Shown: positions 33,597-48,600, numbered from the stretch's first letter. The stretch is 64,000 nt of DNA from Metarhizium brunneum (GCF_013426205.1 NC_089422.1:2356001-2420000); one strand, 5' to 3'. A program made the numbers and translations. Notes: generated by a model not told the origin, from the sequence alone.

Positions 33597-34755
33597 AGGG
33601 CATTAAAAATATTAACATAGAGGCTCACGAGGATACGACAGGGCATAAACTTGCTTAATAGTTATACCATGTCCAATTGGGTCAGTCTCTGTTGCATACG
33701 GCTCCCATTCAGGTGATTGTTGACCCAGCAACGGCCCAAACTCGTGTATTAGTGCTGACGAAAGTAAACTATTTTACCATCATTAGAATTATTTATCTGC
33801 AGCCATGACCAGACTTGGTATCATACATGGGCTGAGCGAGCCGTACAACATGCAAGTCAGTGAAGAACCATATATATATAACGGGTGCGACGTTTGTATC
33901 CCTGAGACAAGCTTAAGGCCAAGCGCATCACATGCCAGATGAACAGAAACCTATCCACGATATACCATAAACCAACTCACCAAAGTATTGCGCAAAACTC
34001 TATCAAACCAGTTCCTTGTCTTGTCCATACCCCTCGGGGAGAACCCAGTTCATCTAACGGATCGGCATTCCAACACGCCTAGCCAGAGAGATTTGCCAGA
34101 ACACCAAGCCCGGGTTTCGACGTTGGAGTGTTTGCCTCCTCTTGATGAACGAACACGGGCCATACGTATTGACTTGGGCTATAGAATGCTTTGCCGTGTC
34201 TATGGAGTTGCTAGGAAACCGAAACCGAGTCAGTTTTCAACGTCACCAAAAAATACCACGTGGGCACAAGCATCACAACGGTCAAACATAGTGCGGCCAG
34301 ATGTGATTGTAAACGCAGTTTGTACGCTAATTAAACTAGACCAATCAAAGCGCGATAGATAGCCCAAAAGTATAAGCTTCAACACGCCCGCTCAATCCAA
34401 CTCTTAACCCCTCATAAAATCAAATCAAAGCAACAATAACTGTCTTCCTATAAATACGATGCTTTCTCAAGCCCATGATTATGCTATATGTATATAGGGT
34501 TAGGTATCCAAATAGCCTCGGGGGCGTAACAGCCCTATTACAAATACATAGCGGTGACCCAATTTCTTTCGTTCGCTGCCCGTCAAATTGCGCCGTTTTC
34601 CTCGACTATTGGAAAGCGAGGAAATTGTATATAATAAAAATAGCCTTTTTTTTGAAAATTTTTGGTGGAAAAATGGAAACAGGGTGTGATTAAAACCCAA
34701 GTACCCAAATCCATCTTTTATCCAGTGTATAATGGCTCAGCCAACAATTCTTCAT
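33597..34755. other. Convergent 3' flanks of URB1 and class V chitin synthase
   Basis: About 1.2 kb between convergent stop codons, AT-rich, with a T-rich/A-rich stretch near 34640-34680. Probably untranslated 3' ends; no gene seen. Confidence 0.55.
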
Positions 34756-37700
34756 TTATAGTTGGCCAGACAGGAGAGCCTCGGTAGCTAGGGCACATCT
34801 TAAGTTAGCTGAATGACCAACAGAGAGGAGCTTAAGGAGGGTACAATTACTTACCGCTATTAATGTAGGCTCTCTTCGCATCCAAGGGCACGTCAAACCG
34901 ACGCTCCAATTCCTGCTTGATACCCTTTTTAGTCACGGTCATCAGGTCCGCTGTCTTCAAAATATCCCGGATTTCAGCTAATAGAGCATCATCACTAGGC
35001 AGTCCAACCATGTCGTCAGGGTTGAAGAACTGTGAGCCTCCGAACTGGCTCATGCGGTGATGACCTATGTCTGAATGAGCAAGAGACATGCGCGAGTTAT
35101 TGCGGGAGTCATAGGGCAATGCGTGTGCGGCAAAACCAGTAGTGGAATCTGGTCGGCTGGGGAATCCGTATTCGGATACAACAGCCTGGGCCTTAGTTCC
35201 ATAGCTGATGCCAGAAATCTCGGAGCGACTATCGTCGCGGGATGTCTGAGTCTCCCACAGCTCAGCCTGGTATTCCTCCCACTTCTTACGCGGGATAGAG
35301 CTGGGGTCGAATTTGCCTTCGTCTGAAATAACAACCTTCTTGCCCTTTTCACCGGCGACAACACGAGTGGTACCCCAGTTGAAGTCATCCATGTGCCAGA
35401 AGGCATACAACGGCAGACCAAAACTGAAGACAGGTACAGCCATGACATACAGAATCATCCAGCCAACCATTTCCCACTTGCGACGAAGAATGAAAATGAT
35501 GGCTTGTAAACCGTATATGGCGCCAAGTAAGATGAAAGCTGTAATTGGAACAACAGTCGTCTTCGTTGCGACGAGGACAATCAGGTACGCAATATAGGCA
35601 ATTGTAACAGGTTGCACAACGGTACTGAGCAAATCGATGAAAACCACAAAACGCATACTAAAGCAGCAGAAACCGCAAAGCTGGGCCATCGGGATCAGTT
35701 CCATCAGATTGTGCACAGTAGAATTAATCCAACGACGTCGCTGAGAAAGGAAAACTTTCCAAGAATCCGGAGCAATTGTCCATGCGTGAGCGCTGAATAG
35801 ATATTTGGTCTTGTACTTGGAATGATACTTCAGAAGCAGCGTCGTGAGGTATCGGTCTTCACCGAGATGCAGCAGGTTCTTCATGTGCAGCGTGTCCACA
35901 CGAATGGTAGCGTACGAGTCAACCACTTCCCGACTGACAAAGAGAGGTTTTCCCGTCTCGGCCGCTCGAATTCGATACATGGAGAAGCAGCCAGGTAAGC
36001 AAGTGACGGAACCAAACAAACTCTCAAAGGCCTTAGAAAGGTTGTGAGAAATGTAGTACTCATAAACCTGAATCATAGTAATGAAGGAAGACTTAGCATT
36101 CGTCAGAGCAGTCTCTCCACAAACCGCAATCAAGCGAGTGTCATCCAAGAATGCAGAAACCATGCGAGTGGCAGAGTCGGGGGCGACAACAGTATCAGCA
36201 TCAATCTGAAGCATGAACTCATAGAATGTGGGGTTGACGCCGATAATATTGCGAATTTGGTGGTACATTTCCAATTCCAGAGGACTCATGGCCAGGTTGT
36301 AGTGAACGCGGTTCAAGAATCGCATCAAAATCATCTGAGAGTCACGTTTGCCACGATTTCCAGGACGAGCCACTTCAGACGGCTTGCCAACCTTGACAAT
36401 AACAAGGAAGGGGACGATGTGACCCTGCACCTCATACAGGCCTGAGTAGACCTTGCCCATGTTGTGTTGCTTCAGGCCTTCGCCGAGAGATTCGAAACTA
36501 AGTGGTTCCGGGTCTACAGTTTCAGAGACACCAAGAATATCCAAGACAATACGGGGAGTAGGTCTGTCGTTGCCTTGGCCGATAATCATACCGTCACAGA
36601 CGATGACTAAAAGTTTACGCTTGTCATCATAGCGCATTCTGGCCGCTGAATCAATGGCACGGCGAAGCGAATCTTCGTCTTCTGTATAGGCGGGAATCTG
36701 GCACATGACGAATTTGTCCAGGTTTTCGGGAACATTCTTCCCCCCAAATTGAAGAGCAGCGAAGAATTTGAAGGCAATGACCGAAACTAGGAGAATAGAG
36801 ACGGCAAGAACCAAGTACTCGGCAAACTTACAGCGAGTAGAGTTTCTCGTGTCCACATCACCAACGTAGAAAAGATGGTCAAGGCATGTTTGCATGCGAG
36901 CTTTGACGTCTGGGGCAAGAGCCAAAGAGTTCCAAAACTTGGTTATATCCCCGCCGGCTTGGCTCTGGAAAAGTGCAACAACCTTTTGATCCATAAAGTC
37001 GGCAAGCTTTGGATCACTCGGAAGCGACTCGCCGGGTTTGACACGAAGACGACGTCCGCCGACAGTGTAAGCAGTCAAGTCATAGACACGGCTTCCAATG
37101 CTCGCAATAACCTGTCTCTTCGCACCAAGCTTCGCAAGGTATTCGGGGGAGTACCCAATGGTCCCTTTGCCATAGTTTCCTTTGAGCATGATGAGTTGTT
37201 CCAGATACCAATCGGGGCGTGTGTCATTAGTGAAATAGCGGAAATCGTGGTATTGGGCATTTAAATCCTGAGAATTGATCAAGGCTGGTGACCCGGTCAT
37301 GTTGATGTTCTTATAATCCAGAGTCACCGCCTGGTCCACGGAACCATCCGTGCCTTGACACAGAGCAGAGACTTGTACAGGGAAAAGAGAACTGACATCC
37401 ATGCCAGCGTAGTTTAACATTGTTTTTCTGCTCACAAAAGATGGATAATGACGGTCCGCGAAACTGCCCAAGTCGATGACGTAACCGCGGACGGATACAT
37501 AAGCTGAGTTTCCATCTTTGCCATCGTGAGAAGAGAGCTCAGCGGCGCTGAAGACGTTTTGCTTCGGGCAAATAAGCATAGGGAACACGACGATAAAGAA
37601 AGCAGCAACGAGACACATGAACCAGATGAGCATATTAATGGCCAATTTCTCTCTCCATGCCATGCGGACATCTTTTCGAGGCATGCGGCCCATCCATCGG

Positions 37701-40477
37701 ATGAGGAAGTCGGGAATAAACCAGGTGAGGAAGTAAACCGTGAAGACCCAACGCTTCCGGCTTGGTGAATCCTTGAATTCCTCGATCTCCTCAAGATTCT
37801 TTTCATTGCCACGCTCTGCCATCTGTTCACGCGTATCAAAGTTTTTGAACATATCTCCGCCACCGATGGCAGAGGCGCCGGCCTCCGATCGAGCATCGTC
37901 AGAGCCGAAATAGCCAGGTCTGCCTTTTTCACCATACATGAGAGGGGTGTTACCTCCTGACAATAGTTGTTCCTTGGAGGCGCCAAAGGCATCACGCTCT
38001 CCGGGCGTCGCCCCATCATTGCCATAGCCATCGGACGATGGCAAGGCGAAGCGGCCTTGTGCTGCAGAGACGTCAACAAGGCGAGCAACCTCCATCCAGC
38101 ACCGCTCACTGAGGAAGACGCCGGTGGATCCGATTTGTATTTCATTACTAGGCCAGCGCTTTTCTTCAATGACCATTTCGGCGCGTTCTCTTTCGCTGCC
38201 GACCAAAATGGTTTCGGCATCAGCCATTCCAAGAAACTCGCCAAAGGGAAGGAACAAGCTGAAATCAGCGGATCGTAGCCTCTGGCTAATTTCGGCGATG
38301 CCGAATGTCTGGACTTGAGTACGGACACATTTACTATCGAACTGATTTGCAATTCGGCGGTCATTGGGCTTCAAACAAAAGACAAAATAGGCATTCGTGC
38401 CTGGGTCTGTGACGGCTTTCTGGACGTTGTCTAGAGACGACAGAAATTGTCCAGAGGCACCTTGATCGATGCCACCTTTATTGCCTCCCTTAGGACTTCG
38501 AGACTCAGCATGCGTGTTGCCACTGTCGAAAAGATTGCTCTCCTGCTGACGACGTTGAGAAGCGATACCGCGACCTCTTCCACCCTTACGAGACATGACG
38601 CTAGGGGCACGCATGGGCTTGGAGCTGATGGTTGCCTGCATGACGGTTGACTTCTCAATGGGATGATTGACGGTTTGGAGGACGTCTTGGCCAAATAATC
38701 TGCCAACGAACTCGCTCTTGGTAGAATTGAACATATTGAGCAAATCAACAGAGACAACTTCACCATTCTCCTCGATGAGACCCTTGACTGGATACTCGAC
38801 TTCACCAGCGAAATGTCTGACGGTGAAGGATGCGGCAGCATTCTCGGTATAGAAGTTGCTCCCAGGGAGCTTGGCAGTGGCAGACCCCACCTCGATGGCA
38901 GGGTTCTTGCCTTCAAAACGCTTTCTCAGGCTCTCGAGAAGTTGTATATCAGTCTTGTTGCGTCGAGTTTGGTCATCAAGAATACTCAAGAGACCATTGC
39001 CGGATTTCAGCAGGCCCTTGACAGCGTCCGAGTTGTCGAAATAACTGGTAGGAGCGACGCTGACCTCTTCCGACTCCAACATTTCGGCTTTCCGATCGAA
39101 AAAATTATGCAACGTAAAGTTGTAGATGGCCTCGGTGGCAGCATTGTTGAGCAGTTGATCAAGCGTGGAGCCGGTGGCAGTCTGCTGGGCAAAGCCGGGG
39201 AAATCGACTATGGAAATGGTGTTGGCAATATCCTCCTCCGGGGCACATATTCTCTGATTAACACTCTCAAGAATCCAGGCAACAAGCAGCGAATAAAGGG
39301 TTCTAGCCAATTCATTGGCGTGTGCTCGTGCACCAGCAGGGTCGAGCATAACTGTCACTCGCTCCTTCTGAATCATTTTGGTCTTATAACCCAAGGTGCT
39401 CTGAAGGTCAGCCGCGCTAACGCCCAGGAAGGCAGCAATGATTCCAAGAACATCTTTGTTCCTAACAGTCGTCGAGGTCTGGCCACCTTCGTGAGAGAAG
39501 CCTCCACTGTCATCGCCAGTGGCGCTTGTGTTGTTGGTAGACTCGAACTCGAGCTGGCCAATATGGAGAATAGCGGCCAAAATTTGGCAAATTTCAGCAA
39601 TATCAGTCCTTGGAAACTCGAGCTTTTTCAAAGCCGTCTTAAAAAGCTGAAAACCTTCTGAATCGTTTATTCCCACCTTGAGTTGAGTGGGGTGGCCCAG
39701 ATACTTCCAGCGTTTAGATCCGCTGGCACCGTCATCGAGACCGAGATGGGTCTTTTCGGCTTGGCTAGTACCAGCCAGCAAATAGTAGAGGACGTGGAAG
39801 TTTCGCTCTCCAGTAGGGACGTCGGCAATACGGCTTCGCTCCAGTCGATGGTCAAGAAGCTTACCACCAATCAAGATTGGATTGGTTGTGGCTGAGGTAT
39901 CGTATTGCAACTCGTAGAAGAGGCCAGACTTAGAGGCGGTGGGAGTGGTGGCGGTTTTGGTGGTTGTGAGAGAATCGAAGACGTATGCAGCAAGAGATAG
40001 CTTGTTGGACAGAGGTGTGGACGACTTATCCAAAAGAGCAGTGAGTAGATGGCTCCGGATGGTGGATTTGCCGGATCCAGATTCACCACTATTGAGCAAA
40101 ACTCCAAGTTAGCCACGGCGGAGAGGATCACTGTAAACGCATTTGAGCAGTTACTGGTTAACGTACAGAAATACAACGGCCTGGTTCTCAGATCGGTGAC
40201 CGAGTCTTATCCAGGCACGATCAGCCATGTCTTCGGCGCCGGCCATGGCGCTACCGGGTTTGCCGCCATCTGGTCCCTTGCTGGAGGACGTATAAGTGTT
40301 TAGGCAAACCAAAGCGTGGGAGGACAGCTTCGCCGTCGGATGGGACACATGAAAGCGACTAGCCAAGTGCCCGGTAATGTGCGTGTCGGATTGTAGATGT
40401 GCTGGCAGCGACGGTAACGAATGTTGAGTGTGAGCCCCTCCGTTGCCGGCACCCAAGGGAGGAAGTGTCGATGCCAT
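34756..40477 (-). CDS. csmA: Chitin synthase class V with myosin motor domain (csmA/ChsV)
   Basis: Exons 40477-40167, 40088-34855 and 34787-34756; 1858 residues. It makes chitin from UDP-GlcNAc at the plasma membrane of hyphal tips and septa; the N-terminal myosin-like motor binds actin. Visible: P-loop GESGSGKST at about 105-113 (split by intron 1), the long motor head to about residue 780, a cytochrome b5-like domain ([20 protein letters not shown]), and several transmembrane helices. The glycosyltransferase core follows with DAD (QIDADTVV), [13 protein letters not shown] and QRRRW near 1550, CFCCFS-type Cys-rich helix, and a DEK_C-type C-terminal domain. The last intron and 10-residue exon ([10 protein letters not shown]) reproduce the conserved fungal C-terminus. 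Head to head with csmB. Confidence 0.96.
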
Positions 40478-43270
40478 GGTAGGCACGAAATCCAGCAGGA
40501 CCGCTGGTAAATTAGTTTTCAAATCAGGATTTGGAGTCAAGAGACTAGGAGCAAACGGAGGTTCGACAACGTTGGACTATAGAAGGCGAAGGTATTACGG
40601 CGGCACAACGGGGCGGAAGCGACCGTTATCGATGAATTCGGAAAGTCGAGGGGAAATGGTGAAGACGTCAAAGGGCCGGAGTATTGGCGAGGTACGACGC
40701 CAGGTAACGAGAAGCGGAAAGTTCAGGCAGGATTTTGTATAGCAACAGAAAGCGAATGTAAGAAATCAAGAAAGATGACGCTGGCGAGGTTGCTCACAGC
40801 CAAGGCCCTCACGCAAGACAAGAAGCCACGGTCTGACTCTGACGCTATTGATTGTATGGATCAAAACCTCTTTCTCTGGCAACAGCAGAAGAAAAGGGAT
40901 GGATGTTTTCTTTGCCCAGAGCTAGCCCAGAATGGGTCGAACTGGTGGATGGATGAATGCGTGGCATGGGCGTTTGCAAGCGGCTGGCTTTACTACCTGG
41001 CCCTGGAACTGGAACAGGCTTGTGCCTGGACTAACACTTGACGAGCAAAACTCATACGGCGATCGATTGAGACCAGAAGCGCACACACCAGGCGCCCCAT
41101 ACTTGGGCTCTCGGGATCGTTCTTACAGGGGATCGTCCTCTAGGGTGGCGCTACGAGAGCGCTAATACAGCCAAAGCAACATCGATTTGTTTGATTGATG
41201 CTGACCCTGGCGCCGGGCCGATGGGCCAACCAAAGCTTACTGAAGGCGTGTATCGGACGGATGGCATTGGACGAGGCAACGCAGAGAAGTGCTACGAATG
41301 AACCGGCGTGTCATGACAACATTGAACATTCGATGTGCCGTATTCCAAATCAGAACACGACGTTCCCGACGTCTCGTGGTCCAAGCCCCGGTCCTCACAG
41401 CACACATGTGTAAGCTGTCTTCTATCTGGTATGCTGTTCATTGCGCATCCATCAGACAGCCTCCGGAAGCATATGTGTTTAACAAAAGCAGCAGGCCAAA
41501 ACATCACGGCAACATTTCAGGGCAGCCGACGTTCCCAAGCCCAGCACCGCATTGTGGATACCGCAACTGGACAAGCAACATTGAACATTAAAGCTGGCAG
41601 GGTGGCCTTGGCAAGGGGCTTGGGGGTGTCTGGGTACTGTCTTTTGGGGGTCTGTGACTTTAGAAAACTCTGATGGTGGGCAGGAGAGTCTCATCAAAAT
41701 ACTCCGTAGATTGAGACCAAGACAAGAATCGAACTAGTACTAGTTTGGTGCGGCTCAACCCCTGAGGGGGCGTGGCCCGAGGACAAGCCCGTATAAGTTG
41801 CACTGCCTGCACAACGACAAATCGACGAGGGCCGGGCAGCACGAGCAGCGTGGAGTACGAAATACCAGAGTCGACGGGTTCTGTTCCCATCTCGGCCACA
41901 ACCACAGAACGACTGCCAAAGACAAGGCTTGAGACAGTGGAAATTGTAAATGGGCTTTTGTCCGTGTTTCCAATTCTACTTAAAAGGGAGCGGTCCAGCA
42001 TTTTCTCAGCACACCGTGATGATGCCTCGAAAGAAATTGCTGTAGCATAATTTCTTGTACCTGAGCTTCCGCCGTCTGTCCCTGCAGACGTTGATCGAGC
42101 CAACAAGGATCGATAGCATGACGATGCTAGCGCGCGAGTAATAATTAGTTCGGTACCCCGGGGTCCCTACCACCATGCCGCGTGATCATTTAATCATGAT
42201 TTTGATCCCTGGCTAGGTTAACAGCCGCCTCTCATCTCATCTTTCCAAGGCTTCAGTAAATACTATGTCATGGTGCTATTATATTGTATTTATGATTTTG
42301 TTAATATACATGGTCTACTGGGCAATTGCTCCGTATATCCTTCTTTTTTTTTCCTGTGATGGCAATGGCGCTCATGCAAACACTACCTAGATACTCGAGA
42401 CATTTACGGACAACAATTGGAAAATTAACCAATTCCTGGGAACATCAATCTGAATCAGTAAGCCTGAGCATACATGCATTTATGGTGCTTTTTTTTTTTC
42501 AAAAGTACTCCGTACTCCATAATGATAGAGATGGCTATATGTATTATTTGAAAAGCCATGCGCAGCCGCCGTTTCGTCCATCCGATCGGTAACGATGTTC
42601 ATGAAGAAGGAAATAGGGGTTGTGGATATTCCAGGGTAAGGAAAGCAAATTGACAAGATCAATATGTACCTGGGTTATTTCACCCAAGTTCGCAGGTGGT
42701 GTGCTCTTGTGGCCGTGCGTAAGCCTCAAATTATACATGCCAACCAACCTTGGGGTAACAAAACTTGAACTGGCGACATACTACTACATACGTGGCTCGC
42801 CATTTGTACATGAGTGAAGGACGGACAACAAAGATGCTGGCGATGATGACAATTTATTATTAAATTCCGGGGTGAGACACGAAACATACCCCCACGTTGA
42901 TCAATTGCCCCAGGCGAAACTCAGTACTCCGTAGAACGGAGACCAAAGACGGCGCAATACAGACAGAGTGCAGTCTTTCAAGTTCGGGAACTTTCACTCT
43001 GTCACAGGCTCCCAGATAATCGAACAATAAGAATTGTACCGAGTAGTTATAGTGCGGAGCAGTCCCCACGGAAGACTCCATACATGCTCCTGTTTCTTAA
43101 GGGCCCCAGACACCGGATATGAACCTGAACCGTTTCCTAGCGCAAGCACGAGCTCACGTAGCACGCACCGGAAGGGAGTAATGAGCTCGCACGAAATTAA
43201 TGCAGGTCCTCCAGATGTCCCATACATTCCAGTTTTTGTGGAGTACAGAATGCGGAGCACGAAGAAGTGG

Positions 43271-43330
43271 TAGTAGTACTAGTACGTAGTACTAGCACTA
43301 GTACGGAGTAAAGTACTTAAGTACGTAGCA
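43271..43330. repeat. TACTAGTAC/GTACGTAG palindromic word cluster
   Basis: About 60 bp of interleaved self-complementary words (TACTAGTAC, ACTAGCACTAGT, GTACGGAGTA, AAGTACTTAAGTACGTAG) between the chitin synthase genes. It could form cruciforms; a protein-binding role is not shown. Confidence 0.6.
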
Positions 43331-43850
43331 TGAGCGTCCCGTAGCATGTGTTGTGACTGGAGCGAAAGGGGGAAAATGTATGAGCAGCGGGATAAAGTCA
43401 AAGAGGAACTAAAATATCAACAACAACAAAAAACCTCATTAGTCAGTAAAGACTTCTAGTCCATTACTGATTTACCACTGGTAATATGAAGAAAGTCAGA
43501 CAGACCCATTCTGTCAAATTCGGACTCGGCCCAGTGAAAAAATTGCGCGGGCTAAAAAAAAATCAAGCATTAAGGCATGTGCGGAGTCCTGCGTGTCCGT
43601 GGAGGTTTGTTCCGAGCTATGCAGAGGATTGGCGGACAGCAGGAAAAACCCCCTGCCAACTACTATCTTCATGTCTTCCATGTGCGTGGCAAAAGACTCT
43701 TTCGACCATCAAAATGCTTCGAAAATTCGAAAAAAGGGCTCTTGGGAGGCTCACACGGCGTAGGCTGACCGTTGCTGGGGCGCAGCAGAACTTCTCGCGG
43801 ACCTTTCTCACACCCGGATCCAAGTTTAGAATCAAACTTGACTACGTACC

Positions 43851-43877
43851 GTGTGGCCCGTGTGGCCCGTGTGGCCC
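43851..43877. repeat. Tandem 9-mer GTGTGGCCC x3
   Basis: Three exact adjacent copies in the csmA-csmB spacer. Probably a slippage repeat. Confidence 0.9.
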
Positions 43878-45636
43878 CGTGAGCCGCGTTGTTCCCACCC
43901 ACCACTTACCTGTGCCACTCACTCACTTGGGCAATGCACCAGACATCTTTTTCGGGATACGAGCGGCCACTGCCGTTGTGGATGACTTGTGGTTGGCTGA
44001 AGCTGGCCTTGCCTGGCTCTGGGTGGCTCTGGATGGCGCTCGTTGGCGACAAGGTTTCGACTTCGGCCGCGTTGGCGGGGGAGTCGCATGTCGCCTCTTC
44101 GTATTCCTGTCATGCTGCTCAATGCGAGCCATCATCAGCTCACGGTGATACCGACGGGACCACGACGGATCCCATGCAAATCCTTGAGGCAATCATGATC
44201 CTTTCGTGATGTAGAGCTTTGCCAGGATGCACACGGGAGGAGAGCTGTCGAGAATGCTAGATCCTAGGTAGATCGGATACCGCAAACAGAGGACACGCGC
44301 CGTTCCCGCAGAGACAGACGACAGACAACAGGCGACAGGAGACAAGCCGGGCGTCTCGACGTTTCCCCTGACTCTTTGAGCTGTTGGTTTCTGTTTTTAT
44401 CAATCGAGTTCGCTGTTTGCAGACCTCTAGAGGCATGGAAGAAGGAGCACCAGACTGTAACAGCTTGAGGGGGGAACCAAGTTGGGCCGCCGAGTTGTTC
44501 AACATTGAATGTTAGGGCCACTGTGCACATGCCGTCATCAGGGTACATGTAGTACCAATTCCCAAGATGGTCCGCTGTAGCCACAGGTGCTTCAGTGTGC
44601 ACCCACCAAAACTTGACACCCAGGTGGTTGACTGGAGTGAATGCCTGGGGCCATTTAGCGGATGTTGTCCATTGTCTGAACATTGCCCCAAGTGCTCAGT
44701 GCTGCCTGGCTTGTTCTGTTATCTGGTCCAAGCCGACATGGAGAGCGTGGTCTGACCAGACAGACCCATTGTCATCGCCCCTAAAAAAAAACCCCAAGCC
44801 TGTCCTCTGATCGGAGCACGCCCAATGTTGGGGCTGCTGTTGCTAAAACCATCGCGGTGGTGCTGGCGTTAGGTGATCAAGTGGTGCTAGTCAACATTGA
44901 ACCATTGACGGTTTGCACACCGCGTCCTCCAGTGCTTGCGGGGCATACTTGCTGGGAGGTACCTACCTACTTACTTAAGTAGGTAGTCCTGGAGCATTAT
45001 TGCGCTTTTGGCTCAACGCGTCCGCCGAACCACCTGAGACGACGTCGACTCTCAGAGTCTGGTCTTGTTATTTTACTTCAACACGACTGGAGGACTCCGT
45101 GCCTGTGCCTGCCACTGTCTGGGGCCCACCTCCAAAGTACCATTGTCTGCTCTTGTTCTGTGTTCTGTTGATTCCAGCTCTTGTGGAAAAGGTCATCGTG
45201 GACTTCCACCCGTTGATCACTGATTTTCCTGCCATCAAGCCTTGCTGTGGCCTGCCTCACTCGCTTTGGCAGCTTCCTTTCCATCGTTTAATATCCTTTG
45301 CGTTTCTTCGTACGCTTCTAATTCCTCCTGGTCTCCCCGCCCAGTTCTCTCGGCCACTTGGAGAGAAAAGGAGTACCGCACGCATTTTTCATTGAATCCT
45401 CTCATCGCCATCACCCATTACTTACCATTCGGCTCCTCCAAGTATTTTTGTTTCGAGCCTTGCCGCTGAATCATTCATTCGACGCAAAATTGAAGACGAG
45501 AAAAAAAGTCACATCCAAAGTCTAGATAGAATCGACCAATCATCCTCAAACCATCGAATCAATATCCTTTGCATCCAAGCACTTCTCAACGGCGAACGTC
45601 CCTTCGCGGACCACACAGGGTGAATTCGCGCCCAAG

Positions 45637-48600
45637 ATGGCGAACCGCATGTCCATGTTCTCCGTGGGCTCTGAAGGCCCAGGAAATCAACGAGCGGGTG
45701 GTCCTCAGACTGCGCAGGTTTCAACAACAACTTTATTGAATGCGATACATAACATTTATCTCGCTTCCCAGCCTCATCAGCTGGAATCCAGTACTAGCTT
45801 GGTTGTCAATACATGGCTCACTGCTGCTCAAGGCAGTCCCACGGTTGACTCAACCCTTGCCTCCAAGGCATGGGAGCACGCACGCCGACGAGCCGAAGAC
45901 GGATGTGTGATTCTCGGGTATGTCTAGGCCTCACATATTAATATTTTCGCTAGCACTGCTGACAATCTAATTTGCAGCTCTCTTCACCAATCAACTCCGT
46001 CGGTCTTGACTCCATTCCTCACGAGCTTTCCGTTTGCCATTCCGTCCACATTGTATAAAGCTCTTGATGCCGTTCAACCATTTCTGCGATGTGTCACTCC
46101 GTATAATCCTTCCACACCTCGCCAAGCAGCCTTGAGTGTAGCCTTGACCCTGAACTTGACCGGCAATCTTACTGCCGCGTCTCTTGCTTTATCTCAAGGC
46201 GGTATTGACACGGTAAACGGACTACTGAATATCCCATCTGAGGCAGGCTATCGCGCATTTGATGTCTTTTACTACCTCTTGACATCTGCTTCGACGCCGG
46301 CTGAAAGAGAGTTCTTGGGGCTAAAGACCCCTTCTTCCTACGCCTTGTTGTCCAGATCTGGCACATATGGCCCGCCTTCATATCTCCCCACCGCGGATGA
46401 TGGTGCTTCTGCTGACGATTTCCGCCAAGCACTGAAGGATATCGGTATCAAAGGCTCTGCGCATAGAAACTTCATCTCCACTTTGGCTGGTCTGCTGAAG
46501 CTTGGAAACACTCTAGACTATGGGGTAGAGTCAGAAGCCCTGGAAGAGATCTGCGAAGATGTCAGTGGCCTCTTGGGTATTGAGCCTGACACACTGCTTA
46601 GGCAGTGCAGCACTGAAGACCGATGGACTTTTATTGGTGGCTTGTACGAGTCTCTTGTGGATTGGGTCATTTCAAAAGCAAACGAGGCTATCGCTGCGCA
46701 GATGATTCGAATCAGGAATGGCGATGAGTCTCCTGATGGTCGCGGTGTAAGAACTCCAACATCTGACCAAGCTTCTGGAGACACAGTTTCTATCACCGTA
46801 ATGGAGGTGCCACAAATCACTCTTGGCAAGGCCCTCTCTATGCGTTCCATTTTTGACGATTCTCAAGGCATCAATGCGGAAATGATTGAAGATGGTGTCA
46901 ATGTGTCGCCTGCTGGCTCCTCGGTTCTTCGAGAGATGCAGCAGGCCGTCTCGGATGTAGGCCCAGACTTAGGAATCATGACAGGCCCAGAGGGTCGAGA
47001 GCGACAACACGAGCTCGAAAAGCGGGAGGTTGTGCTAGAAAAGATTGCCTACGCCGCAGAGGAAGGTGGCTTCCTTCGCAAGTTACTATTTCCTATCGAC
47101 GGTGAAGGCATCAACCTCGGTCGCGCAGGCCGATTTGACCTACCTGCCGTACTCGGATCCAACCGGCTCTGGTATCATCTTTCTCTCCACCCAACTGATG
47201 ATTCCCCAACGCAACTTGCTGCTCTACCATCCGTTACCTCAGCGTGGTCGGCAGGCACCGTCTCGCGCCAGCTCCGCTCGTGGAGACTTCCTGAGTGGGC
47301 AAACCGACGCAATAGAAACCTTGACTTCACTGCTGACTTCGATCTTGATGAATTCGCCAGCCGTTATGCTGTCCTTGGCTGTAGGGACGGTAAAGATGGC
47401 ATCGAAAGTTGGGTCCTCGAGCGAGGTTGGAGTAATGGCGAGGTTTTTGTTGGCAAAGACCGTGTCTGGATGCGGGAAGGTGCCTGGTGGGAAGCCGAGA
47501 GCATGCTTGACCTAAAACCTGAACACAATGACATGAACACACCAGCTATGAATATCAATCCCTTTGGATCTGGATTTGACACAGGCTACTCTGCCAATGG
47601 AAGCGGCTACTTCCCACCTCAGGGTATCGAGCCCAGCTTCAACGGAAGCAATGACCAGCTTATGCACTCTCGCAACTTCAGTCAAAGCCAAGTGACGGTT
47701 GGACAGCAGAACCCGCATGCCCCTCCATCTATTGCCCCTACAGCGATGCGCAACGTCAGTAATGGCGACTATGGGCTAGGTAACAAGGGGGACACCTACA
47801 AAGATGACATCTACTATAACCCTGAAGGGGATTTCACAGGAACTATGGACCCCGAACTCGCCAAAAATAAGAAGCTCCAAACCAAAGAGGTCTCCTTTGG
47901 GCGCCGCGTTTGGGTCGGTTTTGTCTGGGCCTTGACGTTCTGGATTCCTTCGCCATTATTACGGTACATCGGTCGAATGCGACGTCCCGATGTCCGCATG
48001 GCATGGAGAGAAAAACTTGTTCTAGTATTTCTTATTTTCTTGATCAACGCCATTATTGTATTCTGGATTATTTGGTTTGGGCGCCTTCTGTGCCCCAACT
48101 TTGACAAAGCCTGGAGCCAAAACGAGGTCAAAACACATCAAGGCGAAGATGATTTTTGGGTTAGTCATTATGGTAAAGTGTACGACATTACCAAATTCTG
48201 GAGACAGCAGCACAGTGACACCGATGTCAAGACTACGGCCGACAATATGCAACCTCTCGCGGGATTCAACTTGGACAACTACATCTTCCCACCCTTGAAT
48301 GAGGTGTGCCAAGGTCTGGGTATCGCAGAGACAACAAGACTAGTTTTCAACGAAACTGCGGAATTCAGCATTGCGGTACATACCTCTGGCTTCTACGGTA
48401 ATCCAACCAGTAAGCTGCATGACCCCCTATGGTACTTTAACGTATTTGAGCCAAAAATCAAGGAGTACTACAAGGGTGATCTCGTCTGGGGTGAACAAGA
48501 CGTGCAATCTCAGGGAAATAATATGCAACGACCTTGGGCCATATACGGTAACCAGATTTTCGATCTCACAGATTATTTCAAAACAAAGGATGTATACAAG

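Larger units (their letters stand above)
40478..45636. promoter_or_regulatory. 5.2-kb region between divergent csmA and csmB
   Basis: No supported gene; the longest frames (for example 43486-44148 plus, 44264-44683 minus) are not protein-like. Features: TACTCCGTA words near 41700, 42505-42516, 42923-42933 and 43301-43310, a TACTAGTAC/GTAGTAC cluster at 43271-43330 and a 9-nt triplicate at 43851-43877. A CT-rich leader-like stretch precedes csmB (about 45270-45480). Promoters for both chitin synthase genes must lie here, with long leaders likely. Confidence 0.65.

Noticed and set aside
43486..44148. 220-codon plus-strand frame between the chitin synthases
   Set aside because: Low-complexity translation including the 9-nt repeat (VPCGPCGPCGP); no domain or homolog recognised.
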